Below are positions 29,255 through 37,783 of a stretch of DNA of 64,000 bases, piece by piece. The stretch is from Bacteroidetes bacterium UBA2664 (GTDB taxonomy: Bacteria > Bacteroidota > Rhodothermia > Balneolales > Balneolaceae), in NCBI GenBank assembly GCA_002359315.1, contig DEMS01000034.1, positions 62,001 through 126,000 of the forward strand, written 5' to 3'. A program made the position numbers and the translations under genes. Numbering within the stretch: the first letter of the stretch is position 1; each line of letters starts with the position of its first letter. The notes under the pieces were generated by a model that was not told the origin of the DNA, did not search any database, and was given only the letters and a program-made list of their open reading frames with translations.

Positions 29255-29282
29255 ACTTTTCACTTATAACTTTTCACTTTTC
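29255..29282. repeat. 7-bp tandem array ACTTTTC
   Basis: Four units: ACTTTTC, ACTTATA, ACTTTTC, ACTTTTC, ending 5 bp before the sdhB stop codon. Confidence 0.7.
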
Positions 29283-29287
29283 ACTAC

Positions 29288-30034
29288 TTAAAAAACCGCC
29301 TTCATGTAATCCCGTCTCATCTGAGCAATCGCTGAAATGCTGATTCCGACCGGACAAACCGCTTCACATTCTGCATAGTTGGAACAGTCACCAAAGCCTT
29401 CTTTCTCCATCTGATTTACCATGGCAATGGAGCGTTTGTCTCTTTCGGGCTGCCCTTGCGGAAGTGAATTGAGGTGTGACAGCTTAGCTCCTGTAAAGAG
29501 TGAAGCCGATGAGTTAGGGCATGCCGCCACACAAGCGCCACATCCAATACACGTAGCATAGTCAAAGGCCTGATTAGAGACTTCCTGTGGCACAGGAATT
29601 AAATTTGCTTCGGGTGCAGCACCTGTTTTTACGGAGATATAGCCCCCCGCTTCAATGATACGATCCAGTGCACTTCGATCTACGACCAGGTCCTTAATGA
29701 CCGGAAAGGCTGCCGCTCTTGGAGGTTCAATAACAATCGTATCTCCATCATTGTAATTTCTCATATGTAACTGACATGCTGCTGTCTGGTGTTTAGGCCC
29801 ATGGGCACGGCCATTGATCACCATATTGCATGAACCGCAGATCCCTTCGCGGCAGTCATGATCAAATTCAACAGGATCACCCCCCTCCTTCATCAGCTTT
29901 TCGTTTAAAACGTCCAGCATTTCCAGAAAAGACATATGCTCGTTAACACCCGGAAGTAGATAATCTTCAAAACGACCGGAGTCGGTTGAATTTTTCTGCC
30001 TCCATATTTTCAGGTTAATTGTCATATCACTCAT
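29288..30034 (-). CDS. sdhB: Succinate dehydrogenase/fumarate reductase iron-sulfur subunit
   Basis: Electron-transfer subunit of respiratory complex II. The 248-aa chain has a plant-type [2Fe-2S] domain (CREGICGSCNM near residue 61, with the later Cys in TAACQLHM) and two ferredoxin-like clusters (CIGCGACVAACPNS near 165 and CSNYAECEAVCPVGI near 215). It lies 12 bp after sdhA and is the last gene of sdhC-sdhA-sdhB. The ATG at 30034 is used; an ATG three codons later is also possible. Confidence 0.95.
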   Translation of the reverse strand: MSDMTINLKIWRQKNSTDSGRFEDYLLPGVNEHMSFLEMLDVLNEKLMKEGGDPVEFDHDCREGICGSCNMVINGRAHGPKHQTAACQLHMRNYNDGDTIVIEPPRAAAFPVIKDLVVDRSALDRIIEAGGYISVKTGAAPEANLIPVPQEVSNQAFDYATCIGCGACVAACPNSSASLFTGAKLSHLNSLPQGQPERDKRSIAMVNQMEKEGFGDCSNYAECEAVCPVGISISAIAQMRRDYMKAVF

Positions 30035-30046
30035 AAAATAATCCTG

Positions 30047-31966
30047 TTATTTATAGCTTCTTTGTTTCATTTCCACAAACTCGAACTCTAACGGCTCTTT
30101 GTGAAGTTTGGTTTCAAGTTTACCGTTGACGCCCAGATACTCCCATGCAGCAACATATGCGTAATCATCATCATTTCGAATTGCCTCCCCCTCTTCAGAT
30201 TGATACTCATCTCTGAGGTGACAGCCACACGACTCGTTTCTGTCGATCGCATCCAGTGCCATCAATTCTGCCAGTTCAAAGTAGTCGACCAATCGAAGTG
30301 CATACTCAAGGTATTTGTTATAATAACCGGCTTCTCCGGGCACACGCACATTTTGCCAAAACTCCTCTCTGAGTTTTCGGATCTGTGATATTGCACTCTC
30401 TAATCCTTCTTTGCTTCTCGATATTCCAACTTTGTCCCACATGATTTTACCCAGTTCCCTGTGAAACTCAATGATGGTTTTATCGCCTTGAATTGAGAGA
30501 AGCTTATCAAGTTGTTTGGAAGACGTTTCTGCAGCTTCCTTAAAAGCTTCATGATCCGTACTTACTTTTGAAAATTCATTGTCTGCAAGATAATTACCTA
30601 CAGTGTATGGGATAATGAAATAGCCGTCCGACAAACCCTGCATCAGAGCACTCGCTCCGAGTCGATTTGCACCATGATCAGAGAAATTGGCTTCACCTGC
30701 TACAAACAGACCGGGGATGTTACTCATTAAATTGTAATCCACCCAAAGTCCACCCATTGTGTAATGAACAGCCGGAAATATTTTCATCGGTGTTTCATAT
30801 GGATTTTCATCTGCAATATTCTCATACATATCAAACAGATTCCCATACTTCGCCTGAATCACATCTTTTCCTTCGCGTTTAATCGCATCTCTAAAATCCA
30901 GATAGACTGCCAGTCCCGTTTCTCCGACTCCCAATCCATCATCTGTCACTAATTTTGCATTCCTGGATGCAACATCACGTGGAACGAGATTTCCGAAACT
31001 GGGATATCGCTCTTCCAGAAAATAGTACCGTTCATCTTCAGGTATATCGTTGGGTTTTCGTTTATCACCTTTTGCTTTTGGAACCCATACCCGTCCATCA
31101 TTTCTCAAACTTTCACTCATAAGTGTCAGTTTGGATTGATACTCACCGGATACCGGAATACATGTAGGGTGAATCTGTACAAAACATGGATTCGCAAATG
31201 CAGCGCCCCGTTTATGACATCTCCATGCAGCCGTTACATTTGAATTTTTTGCATTGGTTGACAGATAAAAAACATTTCCATACCCGCCGGTACAGAGAAC
31301 AACCGCATCCGCATACCATTTCTGAATTTCTCCACTAACCAGATTTCTGGTAATAATCCCCCGAGCTTTCCCATCAACGACTACCAAATCAAGCATTTCC
31401 TGGCGAGGATAATTTTGGATTTTTCCGGAGTGTACCTCCTTCATCATGGCCTGATAAGCTCCTAAGAGCAACTGCTGACCGGTTTGTCCCCTGGAATAAA
31501 ATGTGCGGGATACTTGCGCACCGCCAAATGAGCGGTTATCGAGCAAGCCGCCATATTCCCGGCCAAAAGGAACACCCTGTGCAACTGCCTGATCTATAAT
31601 ATGATTTGAGTTTTCTGCAAGTCTATACACATTCGCTTCGCGGCTTCTGTAGTCACCCCCTTTTATCGTATCGTAAAAGAGCCTCCAAACACTGTCCCCA
31701 TCATTTTGATAGTTTTTTGCAGCGTTTATACCCCCTTGTGCAGCGATACTATGAGCTCTTCGTGCAGAGTCCTGGATACAAAATGTTTTCACGTTATACC
31801 CCAATTCGGCCAGACTCGCTGCGGCAGATGCACCCGCCAATCCTGTACCCACAACGATCACCGAGTATTTTCGCTTATTATTCGGGGAGACCAGCTTAAC
31901 ATCCTTAAGATGTTGTTTCCATTTATCTTCTAAGGGGCCTGATGGTATTTTAGGATCTAAATTCAT
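30047..31966 (-). CDS. sdhA: Succinate dehydrogenase/fumarate reductase flavoprotein subunit
   Basis: Catalytic subunit oxidising succinate to fumarate in the TCA cycle. Its 639 aa include the FAD dinucleotide fold VVGTGLAGASAAASLAELGY, the covalent-FAD His region RRAHSIAAQGGINAAKNYQN, the substrate-site segment QIHPTCIPVSG, and GEANFSDHGANRLGASALMQ. Length and an N-terminal extension of about 35 residues match the Bacteroidota B-type enzyme. It lies between sdhC (23 bp) and sdhB (12 bp). Confidence 0.95.
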   Translation of the reverse strand: MNLDPKIPSGPLEDKWKQHLKDVKLVSPNNKRKYSVIVVGTGLAGASAAASLAELGYNVKTFCIQDSARRAHSIAAQGGINAAKNYQNDGDSVWRLFYDTIKGGDYRSREANVYRLAENSNHIIDQAVAQGVPFGREYGGLLDNRSFGGAQVSRTFYSRGQTGQQLLLGAYQAMMKEVHSGKIQNYPRQEMLDLVVVDGKARGIITRNLVSGEIQKWYADAVVLCTGGYGNVFYLSTNAKNSNVTAAWRCHKRGAAFANPCFVQIHPTCIPVSGEYQSKLTLMSESLRNDGRVWVPKAKGDKRKPNDIPEDERYYFLEERYPSFGNLVPRDVASRNAKLVTDDGLGVGETGLAVYLDFRDAIKREGKDVIQAKYGNLFDMYENIADENPYETPMKIFPAVHYTMGGLWVDYNLMSNIPGLFVAGEANFSDHGANRLGASALMQGLSDGYFIIPYTVGNYLADNEFSKVSTDHEAFKEAAETSSKQLDKLLSIQGDKTIIEFHRELGKIMWDKVGISRSKEGLESAISQIRKLREEFWQNVRVPGEAGYYNKYLEYALRLVDYFELAELMALDAIDRNESCGCHLRDEYQSEEGEAIRNDDDYAYVAAWEYLGVNGKLETKLHKEPLEFEFVEMKQRSYK

Positions 31967-31989
31967 ATTAAATTTTCTTTAACAACCGT

Positions 31990-32694
31990 TTAATTACAAT
32001 TGATGAGTGCAGCTTCGCATCCACCACCGAAATAGATATAGAGAGGTATAAACAAAAACCCTGCGGCCAATAGTACCGCCACTACAGCTCCAATGGTGTA
32101 GATTGTGGCTGAAGCTTTAGGACTTCTTAAAGTCAGGGATGTAAACGCACTCCAGATGCCATGACCCAGATGAGCGCCCAATAAAATCATCACGAATGTA
32201 TACCCAAACGCATAGATTGGGTTTTGAAAAGTGTTGATTACCAATGTTTTGATATCAGTCATCTGCTCACCATCCACGACAACAGTACCGGCATCTCCCA
32301 GTGCAAAAGTATTGATGTGTATAACAACAAAAACCAATAGAACGAACCCTGTAAATGCCATACTTCTAGAGCTCAGGCTCTGTTTACTTGGCCCTCCTTT
32401 ACTACTGTAAACATTGTAATCTTTGGGCCGGGCCTTTCTTTTGCCAAGCCAGATAGAGATCCCGATCCAGGCATGTACTACAAATATGATGATCAAACCG
32501 ATTCTTGCAATCCATAACAGCGGCCCCAATTGATGTAAAAAATGGGAATAGCTGTTCATCGCATCGGGGTCACCAAAAATCGCAAGGTTGCCGGCGAGAT
32601 GAAATATGACAAAAAAGAGTAATAGAAAACCGGTAAGCCCGGTCAGTATTTTTCGGCCAACCTGTGACTGAAACGCTTCAATAATAGATGGCAT
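31990..32694 (-). CDS. sdhC: Succinate dehydrogenase cytochrome b558 subunit
   Basis: Membrane anchor of complex II that binds heme b and quinone. The 234-aa protein has five hydrophobic helices and conserved heme-ligand candidates: His in VIFHLAGNLAIFGDP near residue 27, SYSHFLHQLGPLLW, FVVHAWIGISIWLGKRKARP, FVVIHINTFALGD, and LLGAHLGHGIWSAFTSL. This single-anchor type (no sdhD) is the B-type form. It is first in the sdhCAB operon, with 194 bp of upstream DNA facing the YigZ gene. Confidence 0.92.
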   Translation of the reverse strand: MPSIIEAFQSQVGRKILTGLTGFLLLFFVIFHLAGNLAIFGDPDAMNSYSHFLHQLGPLLWIARIGLIIIFVVHAWIGISIWLGKRKARPKDYNVYSSKGGPSKQSLSSRSMAFTGFVLLVFVVIHINTFALGDAGTVVVDGEQMTDIKTLVINTFQNPIYAFGYTFVMILLGAHLGHGIWSAFTSLTLRSPKASATIYTIGAVVAVLLAAGFLFIPLYIYFGGGCEAALINCN

Positions 32695-32888
32695 ATATTT
32701 TTAATTTATGGTCGTTGTGTCAAGTTCGTTTAAGAGCTGTAACTTTCACTTAAATTAGATTTATAATTATTACTGCAAATTCGCTTCTTTTGCCTTAAAA
32801 GGCAAGGTAAATGCGGATTCGTTACGTTTAGACGCTTATTCAGAAAGGGTCTAAATTATATCTCGTTAACATTCGGTTTTTAATTATT

Positions 32889-33509
32889 TTGAGCTATACA
32901 GTTACAGATTCCTATCAATCTATTTATAGAGTACGAGGCTCAAAGTTTTTGGCCTCCATACACTACTCAGCAACAAATTCGGATGCTGAAAAGATCCTTC
33001 AAACCATCAAAAATGAGCATCTTACAGCTACTCACTGTTGTTATGCCTCTATCTTCCTCTCCCCTAATAAGATCGAAATATCAAACGATGATGGTGAACC
33101 AAGCGGCACAGCCGGCCTGCCGATATTAAATGTTTTAAAATCATCTGATTTAGTAAATACAATTATAACCGTGGTAAGATATTATGGAGGCACCAAACTT
33201 GGGAAATCCGGTCTTATTGACGCTTATTCGACGGCAGCATCTGATGTAGTAAAAATCGCAGCATTAAAACAGATCATCCCCATTCAAAAGTGGCTGATTC
33301 AATATGATTATCAACATCAGTCGATCATTGATAAACTGAAAAATGATTTTATGATATTCGAAAAAGAGTCATCCTATCTCGAAAATGTTACCTTAGAAAT
33401 AGGAATTCCGAACGATTTGGCAGATCAAGTGATTCAGATGCTGAATTCTTCCAGACATCTGTTCATAAAGTTTGAACGGATTGAAGATTCATTTCACATT
33501 CAAAAATAA
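32889..33509 (+). CDS. YigZ/IMPACT family protein
   Basis: The 206-aa protein has the UPF0029 signature DDGEPSGTAGLPILNVL near residue 75 and a following VRYYGGTKLGKSGLIDAYS, then a C-terminal ferredoxin-like DUF1949 domain. The family is tied to regulation of translation or peptide handling (IMPACT in eukaryotes), but the bacterial role is not settled. The start is a TTG at 32889; an in-frame stop lies just upstream and no ATG fits. It stands alone. Confidence 0.88.
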   Translation: MSYTVTDSYQSIYRVRGSKFLASIHYSATNSDAEKILQTIKNEHLTATHCCYASIFLSPNKIEISNDDGEPSGTAGLPILNVLKSSDLVNTIITVVRYYGGTKLGKSGLIDAYSTAASDVVKIAALKQIIPIQKWLIQYDYQHQSIIDKLKNDFMIFEKESSYLENVTLEIGIPNDLADQVIQMLNSSRHLFIKFERIEDSFHIQK

Positions 33510-33640
33510 AAAGCTGAATGAGTCGGATAAGGTTTTTACATTTATCAGAGTGATTTCATGGGTATCCTTTTATTTTGGCACATAATCACTCAAATCAGCA
33601 TCCGATATAGGCAATAATTCTATCGTAAAGATCTTTCATT

Positions 33641-34183
33641 ATGAAAATTTATACTAAAAGAGGAGATCAGGGGACCACATCCCTGTTTGGTGGCACGAAC
33701 ATTGAAAAAAGTCATATCAGACTACACGCTTACGGCACTGTTGATGAGTTAAATTCAGTGTTGGGAATGAGTTTATCGAATACGATGAGCGACAAAGGGC
33801 GCAAAATCGTAACGGATATCCAAACTCAGCTATTTGTTCTTGGAGCTGATTTAGCTACTCCTGAAACCAAAAAAACGAAAATCAATCGTATCGGTACAGC
33901 AGAGATTGAAACACTGGAAGGCTGGATTGATGAACTGGAAGACGAACTGCCGGCCTTGACATCCTTTATATTGCCGGGTGGAATTCAGTCCGGAGCATTT
34001 TTACATTTGGCTCGAACCGTTTGCAGAAGAGCTGAACGCCATGCCGTAGATTTAAAGAAAAATGATTCGGTTTCAAGTGAATCCATTATCTATCTGAATC
34101 GCCTTTCTGACCTACTGTTTGTTCTGGCAAGGTTTGAAAACAAAAAAGCCGGTGCAGAAGAGATTAAATGGCTGCCAAAATAA
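33641..34183 (+). CDS. Cob(I)yrinic acid a,c-diamide adenosyltransferase, PduO type
   Basis: Transfers the adenosyl group from ATP to cob(I)alamin to make coenzyme B12. The 180-aa protein opens with the ATP-binding MKIYTKRGDQGTTSLFGG motif and has the later TVCRRAERHAVDL and the LNRLSDLLFVLARF motif, all typical of PduO/MMAB enzymes. No cobalamin riboswitch is visible in the 131-bp leader and there are no other cobalamin genes nearby, so salvage or cofactor repair for a B12-dependent enzyme is likely. Confidence 0.92.
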   Translation: MKIYTKRGDQGTTSLFGGTNIEKSHIRLHAYGTVDELNSVLGMSLSNTMSDKGRKIVTDIQTQLFVLGADLATPETKKTKINRIGTAEIETLEGWIDELEDELPALTSFILPGGIQSGAFLHLARTVCRRAERHAVDLKKNDSVSSESIIYLNRLSDLLFVLARFENKKAGAEEIKWLPK

Positions 34184-34250
34184 ACACTGATAATTCTGTT
34201 TAACTCCGTTACTTTATAAGCAAACAGAAACTTAACTAAAAACCTTTTTT

Positions 34251-35597
34251 ATGGCATTGATGATATCAGTATCCGGAATCCGGGGAATTTTCGGAACCCA
34301 TCTTACACCTGAAAATCTGGTCACTTTTACAGCGGCCTATGGAACATGGCTCGGTGGTGGAACGGTTGTGGTTGGACGCGATTCGAGAGTGACGGGCCAA
34401 ATTTGTGAAGATATTGTTTGCGCAACCCTTCAGAGTACCGGTTGTAATGTCATTAAAGTGGGAATAGCGACCACTCCAACGGTTGCGATGGGTGTTTTAA
34501 GGCATCAAGCCTCGGGTGGCATCATTCTCACAGCCAGCCACAATCCGGCACAATGGAATGCTTTAAAGCTGCTTAATAATAAAAGTGAATTTTTGGATGC
34601 AGAACAAGGCAAAGAGGTGTTGGATATTGCAAAGCAGGGGGACTTTTCTTATCAGATGTTTGACTCAATAGGATCTCTGACGACAGATGATACCATCAGT
34701 GACTACCATATTGATGAAATTTTAAAACTTCCATATATCGATGCTGACTTGATCAGAAAACATGGATTTACCGTAGCAGTGGATGCTGTGAATGGGGCTG
34801 CATCTCACTCTTTGCCTGCACTTTTGGAACGGTTGGGAGCTAAGGTTCATAAAATTCACTGTACTCCAAATGGAATCTTTCCTCACAATCCGGAACCACT
34901 TCCGGAACATTTGACTGAAATCTGTGAATTTGTTAAAACAAACCGTTGTGATTTGGGCATCGTGACCGACCCTGATGGTGACCGGCTCGCCCTGGTTGAT
35001 GAAAACGGCAGGCTTTTTGGTGAAGAGTACACGCAAGTAATGGCTTTTGACTTGCTGCTTTCTAAAAAAAGCGGGGATTTAGCAACTAATTTATCATCAT
35101 CAAGAGCATCAGATGATATTGCAAAAAAATATGACCGGACTTGTCACCGTTCAGCCGTTGGTGAAATCAATGTGGTTAAAGTGATGCAGGAAAAAAATGC
35201 TATCATCGGCGGTGAAGGTAACGGTGGAGTAATCAATCCCGATCTGCACCCGGGAAGGGATGCACTGGTAGGGACAGCCATGGCACTGCAATTACTCGCA
35301 GAAAATAAACAGAAGGCATCCGCTTACAGGGATACACTTCCACATTATGAGATGAGTAAACAGAAGCTTGAACTCGCAACATTGGGTGTAGACGCAGATG
35401 AACTTCTTGACAGAGTGGCAAAATCATTTAAAGATCTCAAGCCGAACCGGATTGACGGAGTAAAAATCGATTTTAATGAAGGCTGGGTTCATTTCAGAAA
35501 ATCAAACACCGAACCGATTGTCAGAGTTTACAGTGAAGCCAATAGCAAAGAGAAAGCTGAAGAGCTTGCGGATAAAGTGATTTCAATGATTCAATGA
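34251..35597 (+). CDS. glmM: Phosphoglucosamine mutase/phosphohexomutase
   Basis: A 448-aa alpha-D-phosphohexomutase. The N-terminal motif is SVSGIRGIFG; the phosphoserine loop is TASHNPAQWNALKLL (Ser near residue 93); the metal loop is VTDPDGDRLALVDE; the sugar loop is GEGNGGVINPD; the phosphate-binding end is RKSNTEPIVRVYSEA. Substrate is most likely glucosamine 6-phosphate for cell-wall precursor synthesis; a phosphomannomutase cannot be excluded. The final residues MIQ and the TGA are encoded inside a 13-unit 8-bp tandem repeat. Confidence 0.85.
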   Translation: MALMISVSGIRGIFGTHLTPENLVTFTAAYGTWLGGGTVVVGRDSRVTGQICEDIVCATLQSTGCNVIKVGIATTPTVAMGVLRHQASGGIILTASHNPAQWNALKLLNNKSEFLDAEQGKEVLDIAKQGDFSYQMFDSIGSLTTDDTISDYHIDEILKLPYIDADLIRKHGFTVAVDAVNGAASHSLPALLERLGAKVHKIHCTPNGIFPHNPEPLPEHLTEICEFVKTNRCDLGIVTDPDGDRLALVDENGRLFGEEYTQVMAFDLLLSKKSGDLATNLSSSRASDDIAKKYDRTCHRSAVGEINVVKVMQEKNAIIGGEGNGGVINPDLHPGRDALVGTAMALQLLAENKQKASAYRDTLPHYEMSKQKLELATLGVDADELLDRVAKSFKDLKPNRIDGVKIDFNEGWVHFRKSNTEPIVRVYSEANSKEKAEELADKVISMIQ

Positions 35598-35685
35598 TTC
35601 AATGATTCAATGGTTCAATGGTTCAATGGTTCAATGGTTCAATGGTTCAATGGTTCAATGGTTCAATGGTTCAATGGTTCAATCA
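35582..35685. repeat. 13-unit 8-bp tandem repeat overlapping the glmM stop
   Basis: Three TTCAATGA units (35582-35605), nine TTCAATGG units (35606-35677), and one TTCAATCA. The glmM TGA at 35595-35597 sits in the second unit. A unit length of 8 is not a multiple of 3. Confidence 0.95.
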
Positions 35686-35772
35686 ATGAAATATTTACGG
35701 AATTAATTCTTTAAGTCAATTTTCACTACTATTATCTGTTGGTTTTGTAAAAGATTATCGAACTCTATTACC

Positions 35773-35799
35773 GTCATCCTGAACTTGGTTCAGGATCTC
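35773..35799 (-). repeat. Palindromic intergenic repeat, copy C (inverted)
   Basis: Arms ATCCTGAA (35776-35783) and TTCAGGAT (35789-35796) with loop CTTGG. The asymmetric flanks (GTC left, CTC right) show it is in the opposite orientation to the copy at 35850. Confidence 0.85.
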
Positions 35800-35849
35800 T
35801 AAGTTTTTGAGTTCAATAAGGTCTATAGATTTTGCATGACTCCTGGATT

Positions 35850-35876
35850 GAGATCCTGAAATAAATTCAGGATGAC
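35850..35876 (+). repeat. Palindromic intergenic repeat, copy D
   Basis: Identical over 27 bp to copy A (28140-28166). With copy C it forms an inverted pair whose outer edges span 104 bp. Confidence 0.88.
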
Positions 35877-35905
35877 GCATTTTTTAGGAACAATATTTAT
35901 GATAA

Positions 35906-35972
35906 AGCAACATTGACGAAGCAGCATTGACAAAACAAAATTGACACAGCAATATTGACGAAGCAACATTGA
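35906..35972. repeat. Degenerate 13-15 bp tandem repeat
   Basis: Five successive blocks end in ATTGA: GCAACATTGACGAA, GCAGCATTGACAAA, ACAAAATTGACACA, GCAATATTGACGAA, GCAACATTGAA. No open frame uses them. Confidence 0.65.
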
Positions 35973-36037
35973 ATATTAAATGAGGTTATGCAAACCCCTC
36001 ATCAACTATATTTAAAAAAATAATTAGATCTTTCAGC

Positions 36038-36919
36038 ATGATTAAATCAATGACCGGATTTGGCAGGGGTGAAAATTCCTCAAATGGTTTCCAGATTACA
36101 GTGGAGCTAAAAACCTTGAATAGCAGATATCTGGATCTCTCTTTGAGAACTCCGAAAGTATTACAGCATCATGAAATTGATATTAAAGAGCTCATTCAGA
36201 AGCAACTCTCACGGGGCAAAGTTCACATCAGCATTAACATTGAAAAAAAAGATGATGCAAATCCTGACATTAAGTTTAATAACGAGCTGGTAAAAGCTTA
36301 TGGGATTATGCTTGAGCAGATAAGACTCATTGCCAATATCCAGGAACCGATTACGATCAAAGATATTCTTCGGTTTGATGATATTTTTGAAAATGAACAG
36401 GTAGAAGAAGAGACCGGAAAAGAGATTTGGAACTGCACAAAAATCGCCCTTAATGAAGCTCTGATTATGCTTAATCAGATGCGTTTGCAGGAAGGTACGG
36501 AGCTGAAAAAAGATCTGATTAAACAGATTAACGGTATATCAGAAATGCTTACGGAAGTAAATCATCTCTCGGATGACCGGATTCCGGAGGTGAGGGAAAA
36601 ATTACAGCTCAGAATCAAAAACCTGATCAGTGATGATAAATTTGATCCCGATCGCCTGGAGATGGAAATTGCGCTGATTGCTGACAAAATGGATATCAAT
36701 GAAGAGGTAATCCGGCTGCAATCTCATTTAAAATTCTTTTTAGAAGCCCTTGAAAGCGAGGATTCTGTAGGCCGAAGATTGAATTTTCTCTGCCAGGAAA
36801 TCAACAGGGAACTCAACACCATCGGTTCAAAAGCAAATGATTCCGTTATTGCACATCACATCGTACTGGGAAAAGAAAAATTAGAACAAATTAGAGAACA
36901 GGTTCAGAATATTGAGTAA
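36038..36919 (+). CDS. YicC/YloC family endoribonuclease
   Basis: A 293-aa protein with the family start MIKSMTGFGRGE, the YicC N-domain to about 155, and a C-terminal DUF1732 ending GRRLNFLCQEINRELNTIGS then KANDSVIAHHIVLGKEKLEQ. YicC proteins are RNA-binding endoribonucleases linked to small-RNA turnover and stationary-phase fitness. The stop TAA overlaps the gmk TTG start by 8 bp. This yicC-gmk-rpoZ-coaBC order is widely conserved and supports all four assignments. Confidence 0.93.
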   Translation: MIKSMTGFGRGENSSNGFQITVELKTLNSRYLDLSLRTPKVLQHHEIDIKELIQKQLSRGKVHISINIEKKDDANPDIKFNNELVKAYGIMLEQIRLIANIQEPITIKDILRFDDIFENEQVEEETGKEIWNCTKIALNEALIMLNQMRLQEGTELKKDLIKQINGISEMLTEVNHLSDDRIPEVREKLQLRIKNLISDDKFDPDRLEMEIALIADKMDINEEVIRLQSHLKFFLEALESEDSVGRRLNFLCQEINRELNTIGSKANDSVIAHHIVLGKEKLEQIREQVQNIE

Positions 36920-37484
36920 AGAGGGAAAAATCATTGTACTGGTTTCGCCCAGCGGGGGTGGAAAAACAACGATTGCCAATCGGTTATTAAAAGAGTTTGA
37001 CAAGATTAAATTTTCAGTCAGCGCAACAACCCGAAAACCCCGTGAAGGTGAAATAGATGGGGTTCACTACCGGTTTATATCTGAACAAACATTCAAAGAA
37101 CAGATCCAAAAAGAGATGTTTTTAGAGTGGGAAGAGTTCTATAACGGAACATACTATGGAACACTTCGTCAAAACGTTGAAAGTGACCTTGAAAAAGGCT
37201 ATTTTGTCTTGCTTGACATTGATGTTCTTGGAGCACTGAATGTTCAGAAGATGTATGGGGAGAGATCACTAACTATTTTCCTATCCCCACCCTCTTTAGA
37301 GGTGCTTAGAGAGCGATTGGCACTGCGTGGAACGGAGACGGAAGAATCACTGAACACCAGAATCGAACGCGCTCGAAAAGAGATGGAGAATGTGGATCGC
37401 TTTGATGAAGTGGTTATCAATGATCAACTCGAAGAAGCATACCAAAACGTCAAGAATTTGGTTACTAATTTTATAAACGGATAA
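36912..37484 (+). CDS. gmk: Guanylate kinase
   Basis: Phosphorylates GMP to GDP. The 190-aa chain has the P-loop LVSPSGGGKTTIANRLL at residue 9, the GMP-binding SATTRKPREGEIDGVHY segment, EWEEFYNGTYYGT, and the LID region RLALRGTETEESLNTRI. The start is TTG at 36912, inside the last codons of yicC (TTGAGTAA), consistent with translational coupling. The next gene is rpoZ after 6 bp. Confidence 0.95.
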   Translation: MSKEGKIIVLVSPSGGGKTTIANRLLKEFDKIKFSVSATTRKPREGEIDGVHYRFISEQTFKEQIQKEMFLEWEEFYNGTYYGTLRQNVESDLEKGYFVLLDIDVLGALNVQKMYGERSLTIFLSPPSLEVLRERLALRGTETEESLNTRIERARKEMENVDRFDEVVINDQLEEAYQNVKNLVTNFING

Positions 37485-37490
37485 AGAATT

Positions 37491-37781
37491 ATGGCAATTA
37501 ATACCCTCGATGTTGAAAATCTTGGTGGCGAATCCAACAAATATGAAAAAATTGTTGTGCTTTCAAAGCGTGCCAGACAGATCGCAGCCCAGGAAAAAAT
37601 TGAGTTAGACGAAAAACTGAAGTATTTCGAAGGATTTGAAGATGAAGACGAATTTACTTTCAATGAAGAACAAGAGCGTATCTCTAAAGCATTTGAAGAG
37701 CTTCCTCATGCTACTCAGCGTGCGATTGGTGAACTGCTTGATGACAAAATCACGTACCGATACCCCACTAAAGAGTTATAA
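37491..37781 (+). CDS. rpoZ: RNA polymerase omega subunit
   Basis: A small polymerase subunit that helps assembly of beta prime. The 96-aa chain has the Rpb6/omega core KYEKIVVLSKRARQIAAQE near residue 17 and is followed by an acidic stretch and the AIGELLDDKITYRYPTKE end, as in Bacteroidota omega proteins. It lies between gmk and coaBC, its usual place, with 6 and 2 bp spacing. Confidence 0.9.
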   Translation: MAINTLDVENLGGESNKYEKIVVLSKRARQIAAQEKIELDEKLKYFEGFEDEDEFTFNEEQERISKAFEELPHATQRAIGELLDDKITYRYPTKEL

Positions 37782-37783
37782 TC

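Larger units (their letters stand above)
28920..29287. other. Repeat-laden intergenic gap
   Basis: 368 bp without a gene. It holds a GGTACAA-type element (29043-29083), a palindromic repeat (29119-29144), three 7-mers TCTCACT/TCTCACT/TCTCCCT (29161-29181), three 18-bp direct repeats (29178-29231) and an ACTTTTC 7-mer array (29255-29282) that runs up to the sdhB stop. Confidence 0.75.
35598..36037. other. Repeat-rich intergenic gap
   Basis: 440 bp without a gene, between glmM and yicC. It holds the end of the 8-bp array, an inverted pair of palindromic repeats (35773 and 35850), and a degenerate array of 13-15 bp units ending in CATTGAC-like blocks (35906-35972). The last 60 bp is the AT-rich leader of yicC. 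Confidence 0.75.

Noticed and set aside
33510..33640. Cobalamin riboswitch upstream of the PduO-type gene
   Set aside because: The 131-bp leader is too short and has no recognisable B12-box sequence.
35582..35685. CRISPR array
   Set aside because: Units are contiguous 8-mers with no spacers and no cas genes are nearby; the same holds for the other tandem arrays.
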